A DNA stretch of 12,939 nucleotides from Clostridia bacterium (GCA_900753285.1 CAADYN010000216.1:1-12939), one strand, 5' to 3'. Shown: positions 1 to 6,697, counted from the first letter of the stretch. A program made the numbers and translations. The notes: a model not told the origin generated them from the letters alone.

Positions 1-535
1 ACAGCTTAAGTGTTGTTTTTAAAAGACTCTTATGATATCTGCCCCAGATGATAAAGGGATTGTTGAAAATTCCGCTGTTCATGCCTACCGCGCCGTCAAT
101 TTCCGTGTCGATTATGGCGGATGTTCCTATGACCATGCTGTCTGTAATGTCGTGGTTTTCGCAGCTTTGGGCAGTCAGCATTGTCAGCCGCAGGTAGTCG
201 CTGTTAAACTGCGCAAGGCTTTCGGAAAACGGCACGTCACATGAGCTGACCTCTCCGTTTTTGTTTTTCACTATGGTGTTCACCGCGATGCTTTCGTATT
301 TTATCAGCTTGTCACCCACGGGGAGCATATAGAACTCCTTGACCTCACTCGCCGCTTTGCCTATGCAGTAATCCATGAGCATATTGAATTTCATCCCTCT
401 CCTGCGGCTGAGCTTTACAAGAGGTGTGACGTCAAATGTCTTGAAAAACGTTACCATTGGGTTCGGCGCATTCATCCATAGCTCATAAGCTTCCGCACGG
501 GTCGTTGTTTTCGGGTCGACTGAAATCGGCTTCAT
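1..535 (-). CDS. CatA-like (chloramphenicol acetyltransferase family) O-acetyltransferase, partial
   Basis: The reading frame starts with ATG at 535 on the minus strand and stays open for 178 codons to the window edge, so the 3' end is missing. The translation fits the type A chloramphenicol acetyltransferase fold: an early R..AYELW segment, a stretch around FFKTFDVTPL, then a DKLIKYESIAV strand, and late in the fragment FNNPFIIWGRYHKS, which aligns with the strand before the catalytic HHxxxDG motif of CatA. That motif would lie about 15-20 residues past the edge and cannot be checked. Family members transfer acetyl from acetyl-CoA to a hydroxyl of a drug or metabolite in the cytoplasm. The start overlaps the stop of the upstream acetyltransferase gene as ATGA, and a GGAGAGG sequence precedes it, so the two are translationally coupled. 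It is last seen in the TetR-led operon. Whether chloramphenicol is the substrate is unknown; many CatA-like proteins in Clostridia are uncharacterised. Confidence 0.75.
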   Translation of the reverse strand, partial: MKPISVDPKTTTRAEAYELWMNAPNPMVTFFKTFDVTPLVKLSRRRGMKFNMLMDYCIGKAASEVKEFYMLPVGDKLIKYESIAVNTIVKNKNGEVSSCDVPFSESLAQFNSDYLRLTMLTAQSCENHDITDSMVIGTSAIIDTEIDGAVGMNSGIFNNPFIIWGRYHKSLLKTTLKL

Positions 536-1158
536 ATTTCCCTCTCCAGTGCCGCGATATCTCCCGACTGAATAGCGGAAATGCTCTGCTTAATCTTCTC
601 TCTGTCCCATTCCCACCAGCGCAGCTTCTCGAGCTTTTCTACGGTCTCGTCGTCAAAGCGTCTGCGTATCGGTTTTGCGGGGACACCTCCGACAATGGTA
701 TACGCCGGCACATCCTTAGTCACAACAGCACGAGTACCGATTATCGCGCCGTCTCCTATTTTCACACCCGACATAATAACCGCCTCGTAGCCTATCCAAA
801 CGTCGTTGCCGATAACGATATCTCCTTTGTTGTCCCACGCGTCCGTTATGTTTTTCGCGTCAAGCTCCCACTCGTCGAAGAATATCGGAAAAGTGTACGT
901 GGACAGCGATTTCATTGAGTGGTTGCCGCTTGTGAACATGAACTTCGCACCGCAGGCAATCGAGCAGAATTTTCCTATTTTCAGCTTGTCTCCGTTTATC
1001 GGGTAATGGTATAAGACGTTGTTCTTCTCGAAATCGCGCGGATCGTTTACGAAGTCGTTATATATGGTGTAGTCGCCGACTTCGATATTCTCTCCCTTGA
1101 CGACATCCTTTAAGTAGACCGTCTGCTTATCATGCGGTCGGGGATATGTATTGAACAC
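532..1158 (-). CDS. Vat/CatB-type xenobiotic acetyltransferase (hexapeptide repeat)
   Basis: Cytoplasmic acetyl-CoA-dependent acetyltransferase of the left-handed beta-helix xenobiotic family, which includes streptogramin A acetyltransferases (Vat) and type B chloramphenicol acetyltransferases (CatB). Visible landmarks, numbered from the chosen start: LYHYP (49-53), DKLKIGKFCSI (57-67), the catalytic-type His80 in SGNHSM, hexapeptide repeats through GDIVIGNDVWIG and GVKIGDGAIIG, the loop IVGGVPAKPI, and a WWEW segment near the C-terminus. At 208 aa it has the usual family length. A GTG at 1188 is also in frame, but a strong AAAGGAGG lies inside that longer frame, exactly 6 nt before GTG 1158, so 1158 is preferred. 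It follows the membrane protein gene by 26 nt and overlaps the CatA-like gene by ATGA. Which drug it acetylates cannot be told from sequence; Vat and CatB share these motifs. Confidence 0.88.
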   Translation of the reverse strand: MFNTYPRPHDKQTVYLKDVVKGENIEVGDYTIYNDFVNDPRDFEKNNVLYHYPINGDKLKIGKFCSIACGAKFMFTSGNHSMKSLSTYTFPIFFDEWELDAKNITDAWDNKGDIVIGNDVWIGYEAVIMSGVKIGDGAIIGTRAVVTKDVPAYTIVGGVPAKPIRRRFDDETVEKLEKLRWWEWDREKIKQSISAIQSGDIAALEREI

Positions 1159-1184
1159 TATAATCCTCCTTTTCTTTATTGCTG

Positions 1185-1646
1185 TCACTGAAACGACTGA
1201 ACAGACACTGTAACATGTGCCGCTCCGAATATCAGCATGGTTATCACTGCGGGTATATTGCCCATCCAGACAGCGGCGAACAGATAGTACAGCACGGGAA
1301 AAATCGCGAGCGGAATCGGTACAAAGAGAAACGGCTTTCCGAGCAGTGCGACGTCTCTCCCGCCGAAAAAATAGCGAATCCAGACTATGTAGTACAGAAT
1401 CAAAAACACGACCGCCGCCGCAAACCAGATACTCCGCACATCGAGCGTTTTTTCGCTTACTAAAAATGTCAGCAGTACAAGATACAAAATTCTGCTGATG
1501 CTTTCGACTGTTTCAAGCCACCGCGCGGTACTTTTTGCCGAAGCATACTCTAAAGCGGGAGGAAATACCGCATAAGCTATGTTTATGAGCATAGGCAGGG
1601 CAAACACCGCTATACCAATCCATGAGAAAGACAGCTTCATGTTCAC
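1185..1646 (-). CDS. small multi-pass membrane protein of unknown function
   Basis: A 153-aa protein that I do not recognise as a named family. It is strongly hydrophobic, with about five membrane segments (roughly residues 8-28, 50-65, 73-94, 105-128 and 130-150) and short loops; a GGRDVALLGKP loop separates the third and fourth. No catalytic motif stands out. The GTG start at 1646 overlaps the TetR stop as GTGA, with AGGTG about 7 nt upstream; an ATG at 1640 is an alternative. It sits second in the TetR operon, between the repressor and the acetyltransferases, with the same overlapping gene ends, so it is probably co-expressed with them. A role in drug sensing, permeability or export is only inference from position. 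Confidence 0.7.
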   Translation of the reverse strand: MNMKLSFSWIGIAVFALPMLINIAYAVFPPALEYASAKSTARWLETVESISRILYLVLLTFLVSEKTLDVRSIWFAAAVVFLILYYIVWIRYFFGGRDVALLGKPFLFVPIPLAIFPVLYYLFAAVWMGNIPAVITMLIFGAAHVTVSVQSFQ

Positions 1647-2248
1647 AGTACCACACCTGCTTTCACCGCGAAATCCGGCAGCTTAGTCGGTTTTCCGTAA
1701 ATTGCTGTCAGCGCGCGAAACTCACGTCGAAATGCTTCACGCAGCTCCGCCTCAGTCAGATTTAGGTGCTCTGTGTTTGCAAGGATGGCAAGTCCGTATG
1801 AGTAATACACCATGTCCTGATGAAATAGTCTTGCCGTTTCCTCACTGTATCCGAATTCTTCAACAATTACCTCAATTGCCTCTGGGAAAAGGACGTCGTT
1901 GCGATACGGACCGAGCTGCTCCCCGTCAAGATAAAGCCAACGGAACAGCTGCTTTTCCTCCGAGGCAAACTTTACAAATCCCATGCCATAGCTGCTGTAA
2001 CGGCTGTCGTTTCCTTCATGAGCCTGCAAAGAGTCGTTGACCCGTTTTGTATGCATCTGAATCGCCCGTTCTGTCAGCGCGGTTTTTAGTTCATCCATAT
2101 TCTTGAACGAAAAATAAATAGGCTGAGTGGAACAACCGAGCTTTTTCGCGACGCTTCTTGCATTGACAGAAGAAAACCCTCCGTCACGAAGCACATCCAC
2201 CGCCGCGTCTATAATCTCTTCCCTTGACACCTTTTTTACTGCCGGCAT
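1643..2248 (-). CDS. TetR/AcrR-family transcriptional repressor
   Basis: A 201-aa DNA-binding regulator. The N-terminal domain is a standard TetR helix-turn-helix: REEIIDAAVDVLRDGGF (9-25), then SVNARSVAKKLGCSTQPIYF (27-46) carrying the recognition helix, then FKNMDELKTALTERAI. The rest (about 60-201) is the helical ligand-binding and dimerisation domain, which is variable and does not reveal the ligand. ATG 2248 is preceded by AAAGGAG at 2258-2264. The gene is first in a four-gene operon with a membrane protein and two xenobiotic-type acetyltransferases. Its promoter is overlapped by two palindromes that match TetR-operator geometry, so autorepression relieved by a drug-like ligand is the natural model. 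The ligand and the activity of the operators are inferred. Confidence 0.92.
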   Translation of the reverse strand: MPAVKKVSREEIIDAAVDVLRDGGFSSVNARSVAKKLGCSTQPIYFSFKNMDELKTALTERAIQMHTKRVNDSLQAHEGNDSRYSSYGMGFVKFASEEKQLFRWLYLDGEQLGPYRNDVLFPEAIEVIVEEFGYSEETARLFHQDMVYYSYGLAILANTEHLNLTEAELREAFRREFRALTAIYGKPTKLPDFAVKAGVVL

Positions 2249-2266
2249 AATTTCACGCTCCTTTGA

Positions 2267-2281
2267 ATAACATTATGTTAT
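2267..2281. promoter_or_regulatory. TetR-type operator O2 in the leader
   Basis: A perfect palindrome with 7-bp arms, ATAACAT and ATGTTAT around one central base. It shares the ATAAC/GTTAT outer arms of O1, and its centre is 17 bp from that of O1. It ends 2 bp from the Shine-Dalgarno sequence of the TetR gene. Two equally spaced sites suggest paired dimers on one stretch of DNA. Confidence 0.75.
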
Positions 2282-2283
2282 GT

Positions 2284-2298
2284 ATAACGCTTTGTTAT
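2284..2298. promoter_or_regulatory. TetR-type operator O1 over the -10/start site
   Basis: A palindrome with perfect 5-bp arms, ATAAC and GTTAT, separated by 5 bp. It overlaps the last two bases of the -10 box and covers the predicted transcription start, where a bound repressor would block RNA polymerase. The same arms recur in the second palindrome 17 bp away. Confidence 0.75.
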
Positions 2299-2325
2299 TA
2301 TAAGCCGCTCGAGCAGATTTGTCAA
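2297..2325 (-). promoter_or_regulatory. sigma-A promoter of the TetR operon
   Basis: On the minus strand there is a perfect consensus: TTGACA (2325-2320), a 17-bp spacer, and TATAAT (2302-2297). The expected transcription start is near 2290, giving a leader of about 40 nt before ATG 2248. The -35 lies only 18 bp after the stop of the upstream DUF998 gene, which is on the same strand, so some readthrough from that gene is possible. Confidence 0.9.
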
Positions 2326-2342
2326 GAGATTTTTCAAAAAAA

Positions 2343-2969
2343 CTATTTCTCCGGCTTCATGCAAAACAGATGTATGCCGAGCACCATGTTAAATCCCGTC
2401 GCGGCAAACACGCTGAATCTCTCGACTATGCCGAAGCAGTCAGCCGGAACGATTTTCATGCCGACAGCCCCCACAAGCATCATACCGAGCGCGATTCCCG
2501 CACAGATTCCGTAGGAGCGGCAGTTTTTGCTTTTTGCTCCGGCGATTATTATGACGGTGAGCGACGCTATCGAGAGAAGCACGACAAGCGCAGTTACTGC
2601 CATATGCATGACGTCCTGAAACTCTCCCGCATATCCGCTGTCCGAGAGTGGGAACATACGATAGCCTACAGCAGAGAGCCATTCCATAGCCGCAAAAAGG
2701 TAAATTCCGCTGCGGAGGAGCTTTGTCTTCTGCCCCTGAATTCCTATGCACACTATCGTAACGCAGACAACCTCGCAGACATTGTACAAAGCGGTGAGCT
2801 GATTCCACAGTGTAAGAGACGGGGCGTTTGATGCGCTCAGATCGCTGACAGCCTGCGCCATCCAGTTATATCCGGGATAAGCAAGCGGAGCGAATACTAC
2901 AGCCGCGGTGTACGAGAGAAAGCTGACTATGCCGAGCAGTCCGAGCTTTTGTGTTAGTGTTTTTTTCAT
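2343..2969 (-). CDS. DUF998-type integral membrane protein
   Basis: A 208-aa membrane protein with about six membrane segments. The first extracytoplasmic loop carries the YPGYNWMAQAVSDLSAS motif typical of the DUF998 family, and later MFPL and a histidine (DVMHM) in a membrane segment fit the same family. The biochemical role of DUF998 proteins is not established. ATG 2969 is chosen because AAGGTGAT, complementary to the 16S 3' end, sits just upstream; an in-frame TTG at 2975 overlaps that site and is unlikely. The gene has its own consensus-like promoter and no clear terminator before the TetR operon promoter, on the same strand 18 bp past its stop. The family assignment rests on the loop motif and topology. 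Confidence 0.8.
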   Translation of the reverse strand: MKKTLTQKLGLLGIVSFLSYTAAVVFAPLAYPGYNWMAQAVSDLSASNAPSLTLWNQLTALYNVCEVVCVTIVCIGIQGQKTKLLRSGIYLFAAMEWLSAVGYRMFPLSDSGYAGEFQDVMHMAVTALVVLLSIASLTVIIIAGAKSKNCRSYGICAGIALGMMLVGAVGMKIVPADCFGIVERFSVFAATGFNMVLGIHLFCMKPEK

Positions 2970-3061
2970 ATACAATCACCTTCCTTTGAAGTAGGCGCGT
3001 TAATCAGTTTTATAAATTCTTACGCTAACCAGTGTCCGACTAACTAATGGTCGTTCGTATT

Positions 3062-3090
3062 ATTATAAAGCTTTCTCTCGCATGTCTCAA
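3062..3090 (-). promoter_or_regulatory. sigma-A promoter of the DUF998 gene
   Basis: Minus-strand TTGAGA (3090-3085), 17-bp spacer, TATAAT (3067-3062): eleven of twelve consensus bases. The expected start is near 3055, giving a leader of about 85 nt. Within that leader, 3025-3060 holds an imperfect palindrome, GACTAACTAATGGTC on the plus strand, that might bind a regulator. Confidence 0.8.
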
Positions 3091-3106
3091 TAGGATTAAT
3101 TGTTTT

Positions 3107-3928
3107 TTAATTATTTCTTAACCTCTCATGGACAAAGGAATATGCTTTTTCCGACCACTGCCACACGTCGAGCTTATCGTGACTTAGATAATACGCCCTG
3201 TCCAACAGTTTTTCAGGCATAACTTCGGATATCCGCTCCCCATATTCGCTCGGAACGATTATCATATACACGTAGTCCTCCAGTTTCACCTCGTCGCGCA
3301 CCTTTATCGGCAGAAATCCGTCGTGTACTGCCTTCGGATGCTTCTCAAGCTCGTCATATCTAAAATAAAACCGCACGCCCGGAGTAAAGCCTATGCCCAT
3401 TTCGTCCGGTGTGGGACTTCTTCCAAGCTTGCGCTCCATCACAAGTCTGTCCCCCGCCTGACAATTCCCCCACGAAAACATGACATAGTGAAAGAAGTCT
3501 GCCGGATCCTTTGCCGCGTTCCGCTCTTCCTTCTGCAAGACTGTGTCGGGAAGTCCTCTCGCGTTTACCGCAGACAGAAGAGAACCGCACTTCAGGATTG
3601 AAATCGCGTTGTCAAGCGGAGCGGTATGGCACACCAGATCCGTCATGCATCCGCCGCGAGCCGCACAAGCCGTACACTCCCGTATTATCTTCGGTCTGTG
3701 CACATTTTTGTATTTGTCGGGATTCCGCATTTCGTCGAGGACGTACTTTAATATATCCTCCCTGTCCGCTTCTATCTCGCACTGCCTGCCGTTTGCCTTC
3801 TCATAATTCACAAAGTCAATGATATCCTTCATCTCGTTGTCGCTGACGTGCGGATAGTCGGACAGTGCTTTATATAATACGCCGTCCCACAGTTCCGTGA
3901 ATTCGTGATTTGCTATGCTTATTTTCAT
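3107..3928 (-). CDS. conserved hypothetical protein, cysteine-rich, possibly ADP-ribosyltransferase-like fold
   Basis: A 273-aa soluble protein of no established function. The N-terminal third (1-80) is charged and mostly helical. A cysteine cluster follows: Cys85, Cys88, Cys94 and Cys100, spaced CxxC-x5-C-x5-C. Directly after comes CHTAPLDNAISILKCGSLLS (100-119), whose H-T-x4-N-x2-S-I-L-x2-G-x-L-L-S pattern resembles the first conserved block of DarT/KptA-like ADP-ribosyltransferase-fold proteins. Next are FHYVMFSWGN (146-155) and FTPGVRFYFR (181-190), which could be the following strands. No membrane segment or signal peptide is present. ATG 3928 has AGGAG 6 nt upstream, and the gene has its own promoter. 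The fold suggestion is inference from short motif similarity; a metal-binding protein of another class is equally possible. Confidence 0.75.
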   Translation of the reverse strand: MKISIANHEFTELWDGVLYKALSDYPHVSDNEMKDIIDFVNYEKANGRQCEIEADREDILKYVLDEMRNPDKYKNVHRPKIIRECTACAARGGCMTDLVCHTAPLDNAISILKCGSLLSAVNARGLPDTVLQKEERNAAKDPADFFHYVMFSWGNCQAGDRLVMERKLGRSPTPDEMGIGFTPGVRFYFRYDELEKHPKAVHDGFLPIKVRDEVKLEDYVYMIIVPSEYGERISEVMPEKLLDRAYYLSHDKLDVWQWSEKAYSFVHERLRNN

Positions 3929-3942
3929 GTGCCGCTCCTGTG

Positions 3943-3967
3943 CTGTTAGTCCGTTGATACTGTTAGT
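3943..3967. repeat. direct repeat CTGTTAGT x2, possible operator
   Basis: The octamer CTGTTAGT occurs at 3943-3950 and again at 3960-3967, 17 bp apart start to start. One copy overlaps the -10 box of the 273-aa gene promoter, and the other lies just downstream of the start site. Position and helical spacing suit a regulator site, but no regulator is known. Confidence 0.4.
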
Positions 3968-3993
3968 GTATAGTAAAAGCCGGCTTAATGCAA
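3965..3993 (-). promoter_or_regulatory. promoter of the 273-aa gene
   Basis: Minus-strand TTGCAT (3993-3988), 17-bp spacer, TACACT (3970-3965); five of six and four of six consensus bases. The expected start is near 3958, about 30 nt before ATG 3928. A repeated octamer overlaps the -10 box and start site. Confidence 0.6.
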
Positions 3994-4048
3994 TAGGTTT
4001 TATAAAAAATGCCGAGCATGCCGATATATCAATTTCACCAAATTTATA

Positions 4049-4077
4049 TTGACAAACTAATTTATATTTGCTATCAT
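4049..4077 (+). promoter_or_regulatory. promoter of a small transcription unit
   Basis: TTGACA (4049-4054), 17-bp spacer, TATCAT (4072-4077), eleven of twelve consensus bases. The expected start is near 4084. It does not serve the importer operon directly, because a terminator lies at 4267-4312 and a second promoter follows that. Confidence 0.75.
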
Positions 4078-4122
4078 GTTTTTAATTCGTGATAGATATT
4101 AGCAGCGGAGGAGAGTCGCTCT

Positions 4123-4251
4123 GTGGGAACTCTTTACGGCGCCAGAACATCGAGCGGGGATATTTTGCTGTCTCCTGACGGGAACAACTAAAGCGAAATT
4201 GTCGTAATGCCCGATGACAGCGATAGCGTGCTCCTGTACAAGGTCAAGTGA
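4123..4251 (+). pseudogene. short ORF interrupted by an in-frame TAA, possible gene remnant
   Basis: A GGAGGAG Shine-Dalgarno (4107-4113) precedes GTG 4123. The frame runs 22 codons to TAA 4189-4191, then continues without further stop to TGA 4249-4251, for 42 codons in total. The product on both sides of the TAA looks protein-like, with SSGDILLSPDGNN before it and SEIVVMPDDSDSVLLYKVK after it, so a small or truncated gene carrying a nonsense change is the simplest reading. It lies between a promoter and a terminator and so is probably transcribed. I do not recognise the family. The alternatives are a true 22-aa peptide or a structured small RNA of about 230 nt. Confidence 0.4.
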
Positions 4252-4266
4252 AAATTACATAGGTTT

Positions 4267-4312
4267 AATATGCACTGCGAAAGTTTAACACTTTTGGCGG
4301 TGCATATTTTTC
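4267..4312 (+). terminator. rho-independent terminator
   Basis: The perfect 9-bp arms AATATGCAC (4267-4275) and GTGCATATT (4300-4308) continue inward with several more pairs broken by a G-G mismatch, and a T run (4307-4311) follows. It closes the small transcription unit that starts near 4084 and insulates it from the importer operon. Confidence 0.85.
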
Positions 4313-4332
4313 GTAAAACAGACAATTCAAGT

Positions 4333-4361
4333 TTGACAAAACAAAAATTTCATGCTATAAT
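4333..4361 (+). promoter_or_regulatory. sigma-A promoter of the ABC importer operon
   Basis: A perfect consensus: TTGACA (4333-4338), 17-bp spacer, TATAAT (4356-4361). The expected start is near 4368, leaving an AT-rich leader of about 79 nt before ATG 4447. No catabolite-response element or clear palindrome was seen in the leader. Confidence 0.9.
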
Positions 4362-4446
4362 ATACACATAATTGCAAATAAGTCACAAATTCAGTTAATT
4401 ATCTCAAAATTTACAGACATTACAAATATACGCCAAGGAGCAGCAT

Positions 4447-5823
4447 ATGAAAAGCAAAACACACGCCATAAGAATAATTTCGGGACTGATGATACCTATC
4501 GTTATGTCGCTCGGCTCTTGCGCTGTACCTGCGAGTGACGATACCGACCAAGCGGAGACTTATTCCACCGAGGCGAGATTAGACGAGAGCTTTGTCATGC
4601 AGGAAGCGACCGACAAACTGACGCTTTATTCCTACACGATGAATTCGGATATGATAACTCCTGCCGTCAACATTTTCAGCGAGATGTACCCCGATGTATC
4701 GGTAGATGTGGTAAGTTTGAGCGACAAAGAATATGTGAATCTGCTTTCGGCTGAGCTTCCCGCGGGAAAAGGTCCGGGTTTGATACTTTCTCCCACGGAT
4801 GATTTCGGCGGAGACGTTTACAAGACCATGAACTCAAATCTATTTGTAGACCTGAATCAGCTCATTCTGCGTGACGACGAGTTTTCACTTGACGAATACA
4901 TAGAAAACGTAATGAACGCGGGAATATACAAAGGCAAGCGGTACATAATGCCCATCGAATACGGAATTCTACCGCTTGTTACCACCGAAGAAATTCTCGA
5001 CGAAGAAGGCTTTTCCACGGACAGTGTGCAGACATACGAAAGTTTTTTAGATGCGGCTCGGCAGTACAACGAAAGGCCCGCTGACGACGGCGACAAAAGC
5101 GCGCTCAGTGCAGGCGACACCTCATCAATGCTCCTGCGCAACTTTTTGATATACGGCAATTTCCGTCTCATTGATTATGAAAAGAACGCCGTTTCCATTG
5201 ACGAGATGAGCTTTAAAGAAGTGATGGAGTTCATAAAGGATGCACCGAAAAACGATCCTCCGGACTTCACGGACAGCATGGGCGCAGGACTTATCTCCCG
5301 CCGCAATCTATTCGACAATTCGCTTTTCTCGATGAAAACGGCGTTCATATCGGAAATAGCGCGAGTACAAAACAGCGGTCAGACTCCGCTCACGTTCATG
5401 TGGAAAAACGCAGACAACGGAGTAACCGCAGAGGTCATAAATGCCGCCGCTATACCGAAAGCCTCAGAAAATCAGGTTAACGCGTACCGTTTTCTCAAAA
5501 TTCTGCTGTCTGAGGAGATTCAGGGCGGCAACAGCGACGGCATAACTTATCTTCGCTACGGTCATCCCGTTCTCGAAAGCAGTCTCAGGGCGCAGATGAA
5601 AAAGGACTTTGGAGAGAGCGACATAATCGGAAGCGAGGATGAGAAATACATCGACTCGTATATTGATTTGGTGGTTGGCGTCAGTCACGCGTCTCTTGGT
5701 ACTCCCGACACTGTAGAAGGCTTTGTCGAGGAAGCAATGTCTCCGTTCTGGGATGGTAAGAAGTCGTATGACGAGTGCTGCGCAAGTCTTGTAAGCATGC
5801 TCGAGCTGTATAAGGATGAATAA
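4447..5823 (+). CDS. ABC transporter extracellular solute-binding lipoprotein
   Basis: A 458-aa solute-binding protein of the sugar-type (family 1) class. Residues 1-25 form a lipoprotein signal: basic start, hydrophobic core, and the lipobox LGSC with Cys25 as the lipid anchor. The mature part has the expected two-lobed features: an early strand DKLTLYSYTM, the MYPDVSVDVVS motif after it, LILSPTDDFGGD, and a late AYRFLKILLSEEIQGG helix. Length is normal. ATG 4447 has AAGGAG 6 nt upstream. It is the first gene of the operon and is followed, with overlapping ends, by two permease genes that are both disrupted. No ATPase gene is present, as is usual for Firmicutes sugar importers that share an MsmK-type ATPase. 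The ligand cannot be deduced; a carbohydrate is most likely. Confidence 0.88.
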   Translation: MKSKTHAIRIISGLMIPIVMSLGSCAVPASDDTDQAETYSTEARLDESFVMQEATDKLTLYSYTMNSDMITPAVNIFSEMYPDVSVDVVSLSDKEYVNLLSAELPAGKGPGLILSPTDDFGGDVYKTMNSNLFVDLNQLILRDDEFSLDEYIENVMNAGIYKGKRYIMPIEYGILPLVTTEEILDEEGFSTDSVQTYESFLDAARQYNERPADDGDKSALSAGDTSSMLLRNFLIYGNFRLIDYEKNAVSIDEMSFKEVMEFIKDAPKNDPPDFTDSMGAGLISRRNLFDNSLFSMKTAFISEIARVQNSGQTPLTFMWKNADNGVTAEVINAAAIPKASENQVNAYRFLKILLSEEIQGGNSDGITYLRYGHPVLESSLRAQMKKDFGESDIIGSEDEKYIDSYIDLVVGVSHASLGTPDTVEGFVEEAMSPFWDGKKSYDECCASLVSMLELYKDE

Positions 5824-6697
5824 AATGAAAGCAAGTAAGCTCGCGAGGAAGGAATCGCTGACAGGATTTTTGTTCTGTCTCCCGTCAATAATCGGAATGC
5901 TCGTGTTTTTTGTCATTCCGTTCTGCCTCTGCCTGTATATGTCCTTTACTGAAAGCTCTGGAAGCGTAAGATTTGTGGGACTGAAAAACTACGCGGAGGT
6001 GCTGAAAAGCGCGGCGTTCCGTTTGGCGGCAGGAAATACGCTGAAATTTATAGTTATCGCGGTTCCGGCAATCATTTTGGTTTCGCTGTTTATCGCACTG
6101 CTCCTATACAAAAAGCTGAGGGGTTATCACTTTTTCCGAACTCTGTTTGTGTTTCCTCTTGTGCTTCCTACCGCGTCGGTCGTTCTGTTTTTCCAAATCA
6201 TATTCGCGGAAACGGGACTGCTCAACCATGTACTGGAATTTTTGGGCTTAGCTCCGGCTGAATGGATTAATTCACCGAACGCGTTTTATGTGCTTGTTAT
6301 CCTCTACATATGGAAAAACAGCGGATATAACATTATCCTGTTCCTGTCGGCTCTCAACGCCATTCCGAAAAGTTATTACGAAGCGGCTGATATAGACGGA
6401 GCCGGCAAATCTGTACAGTTTTTCAAAATCACATTTCCGCTCATCATGCCGTACACGTTCTTCATCACCGTAATTTCGATAATCAATTCATTCAAATCCT
6501 TCCGATAAGCGTTCCTTTTGTTTGGCTCACACCCGAATAAAAGCATATATATGCTCCAGCACTTCATGAACAACAATTTCCAGAATCTGAATTACATCAG
6601 GCTCGCGGTCGGCGCTATCATGATATTTATCGCAATATTCCTGCTCATACTCATCATGTTCAGGCTTCGCTTAAAATCGGGGGACACGGAATTATGA
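5816..6697 (+). pseudogene. MalF/UgpA-type ABC importer permease, interrupted by a nonsense codon
   Basis: The inner-membrane permease half of a sugar importer. An intact frame runs to TAA at 6506-6508 (codon 231), and in-frame coding continues without another stop to TGA 6695-6697, for 293 codons, the normal family length. Membrane segments run from about residue 16 onward, and the ATPase-contacting EAA loop is present at 189-208 (EAADIDGAGKSVQFF). After the TAA the frame encodes AFLLFGSHPNKSIYMLQHF and the last membrane helix, exactly what this family has after FKSFRE; one G-to-T change of a GAA glutamate codon explains it. The ancestral TGA overlaps the ATG of the next gene (ATGA), confirming the original boundary. 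ATG 5825 is an alternative start with better AAGG spacing. The 230-aa product lacks the final helix and is probably non-functional. Confidence 0.85.

Noticed and set aside
457..1006. Plus-strand open frames opposite the acetyltransferase genes
   Set aside because: They lack ribosome sites and family-like sequence, and lie over well-supported minus-strand genes.
1159..1188. Longer N-terminus (GTG 1188) for the Vat-like acetyltransferase
   Set aside because: The extension contains the AAAGGAGG ribosome binding site of GTG 1158, and the added residues do not match the family.
4107..4200. Possible riboswitch, since GGAGAG, GGCGCC and CTCCTGACGG pieces loosely recall the glycine aptamer
   Set aside because: The conserved core does not line up, no glycine-related gene follows, and the stretch reads better as a broken coding frame.
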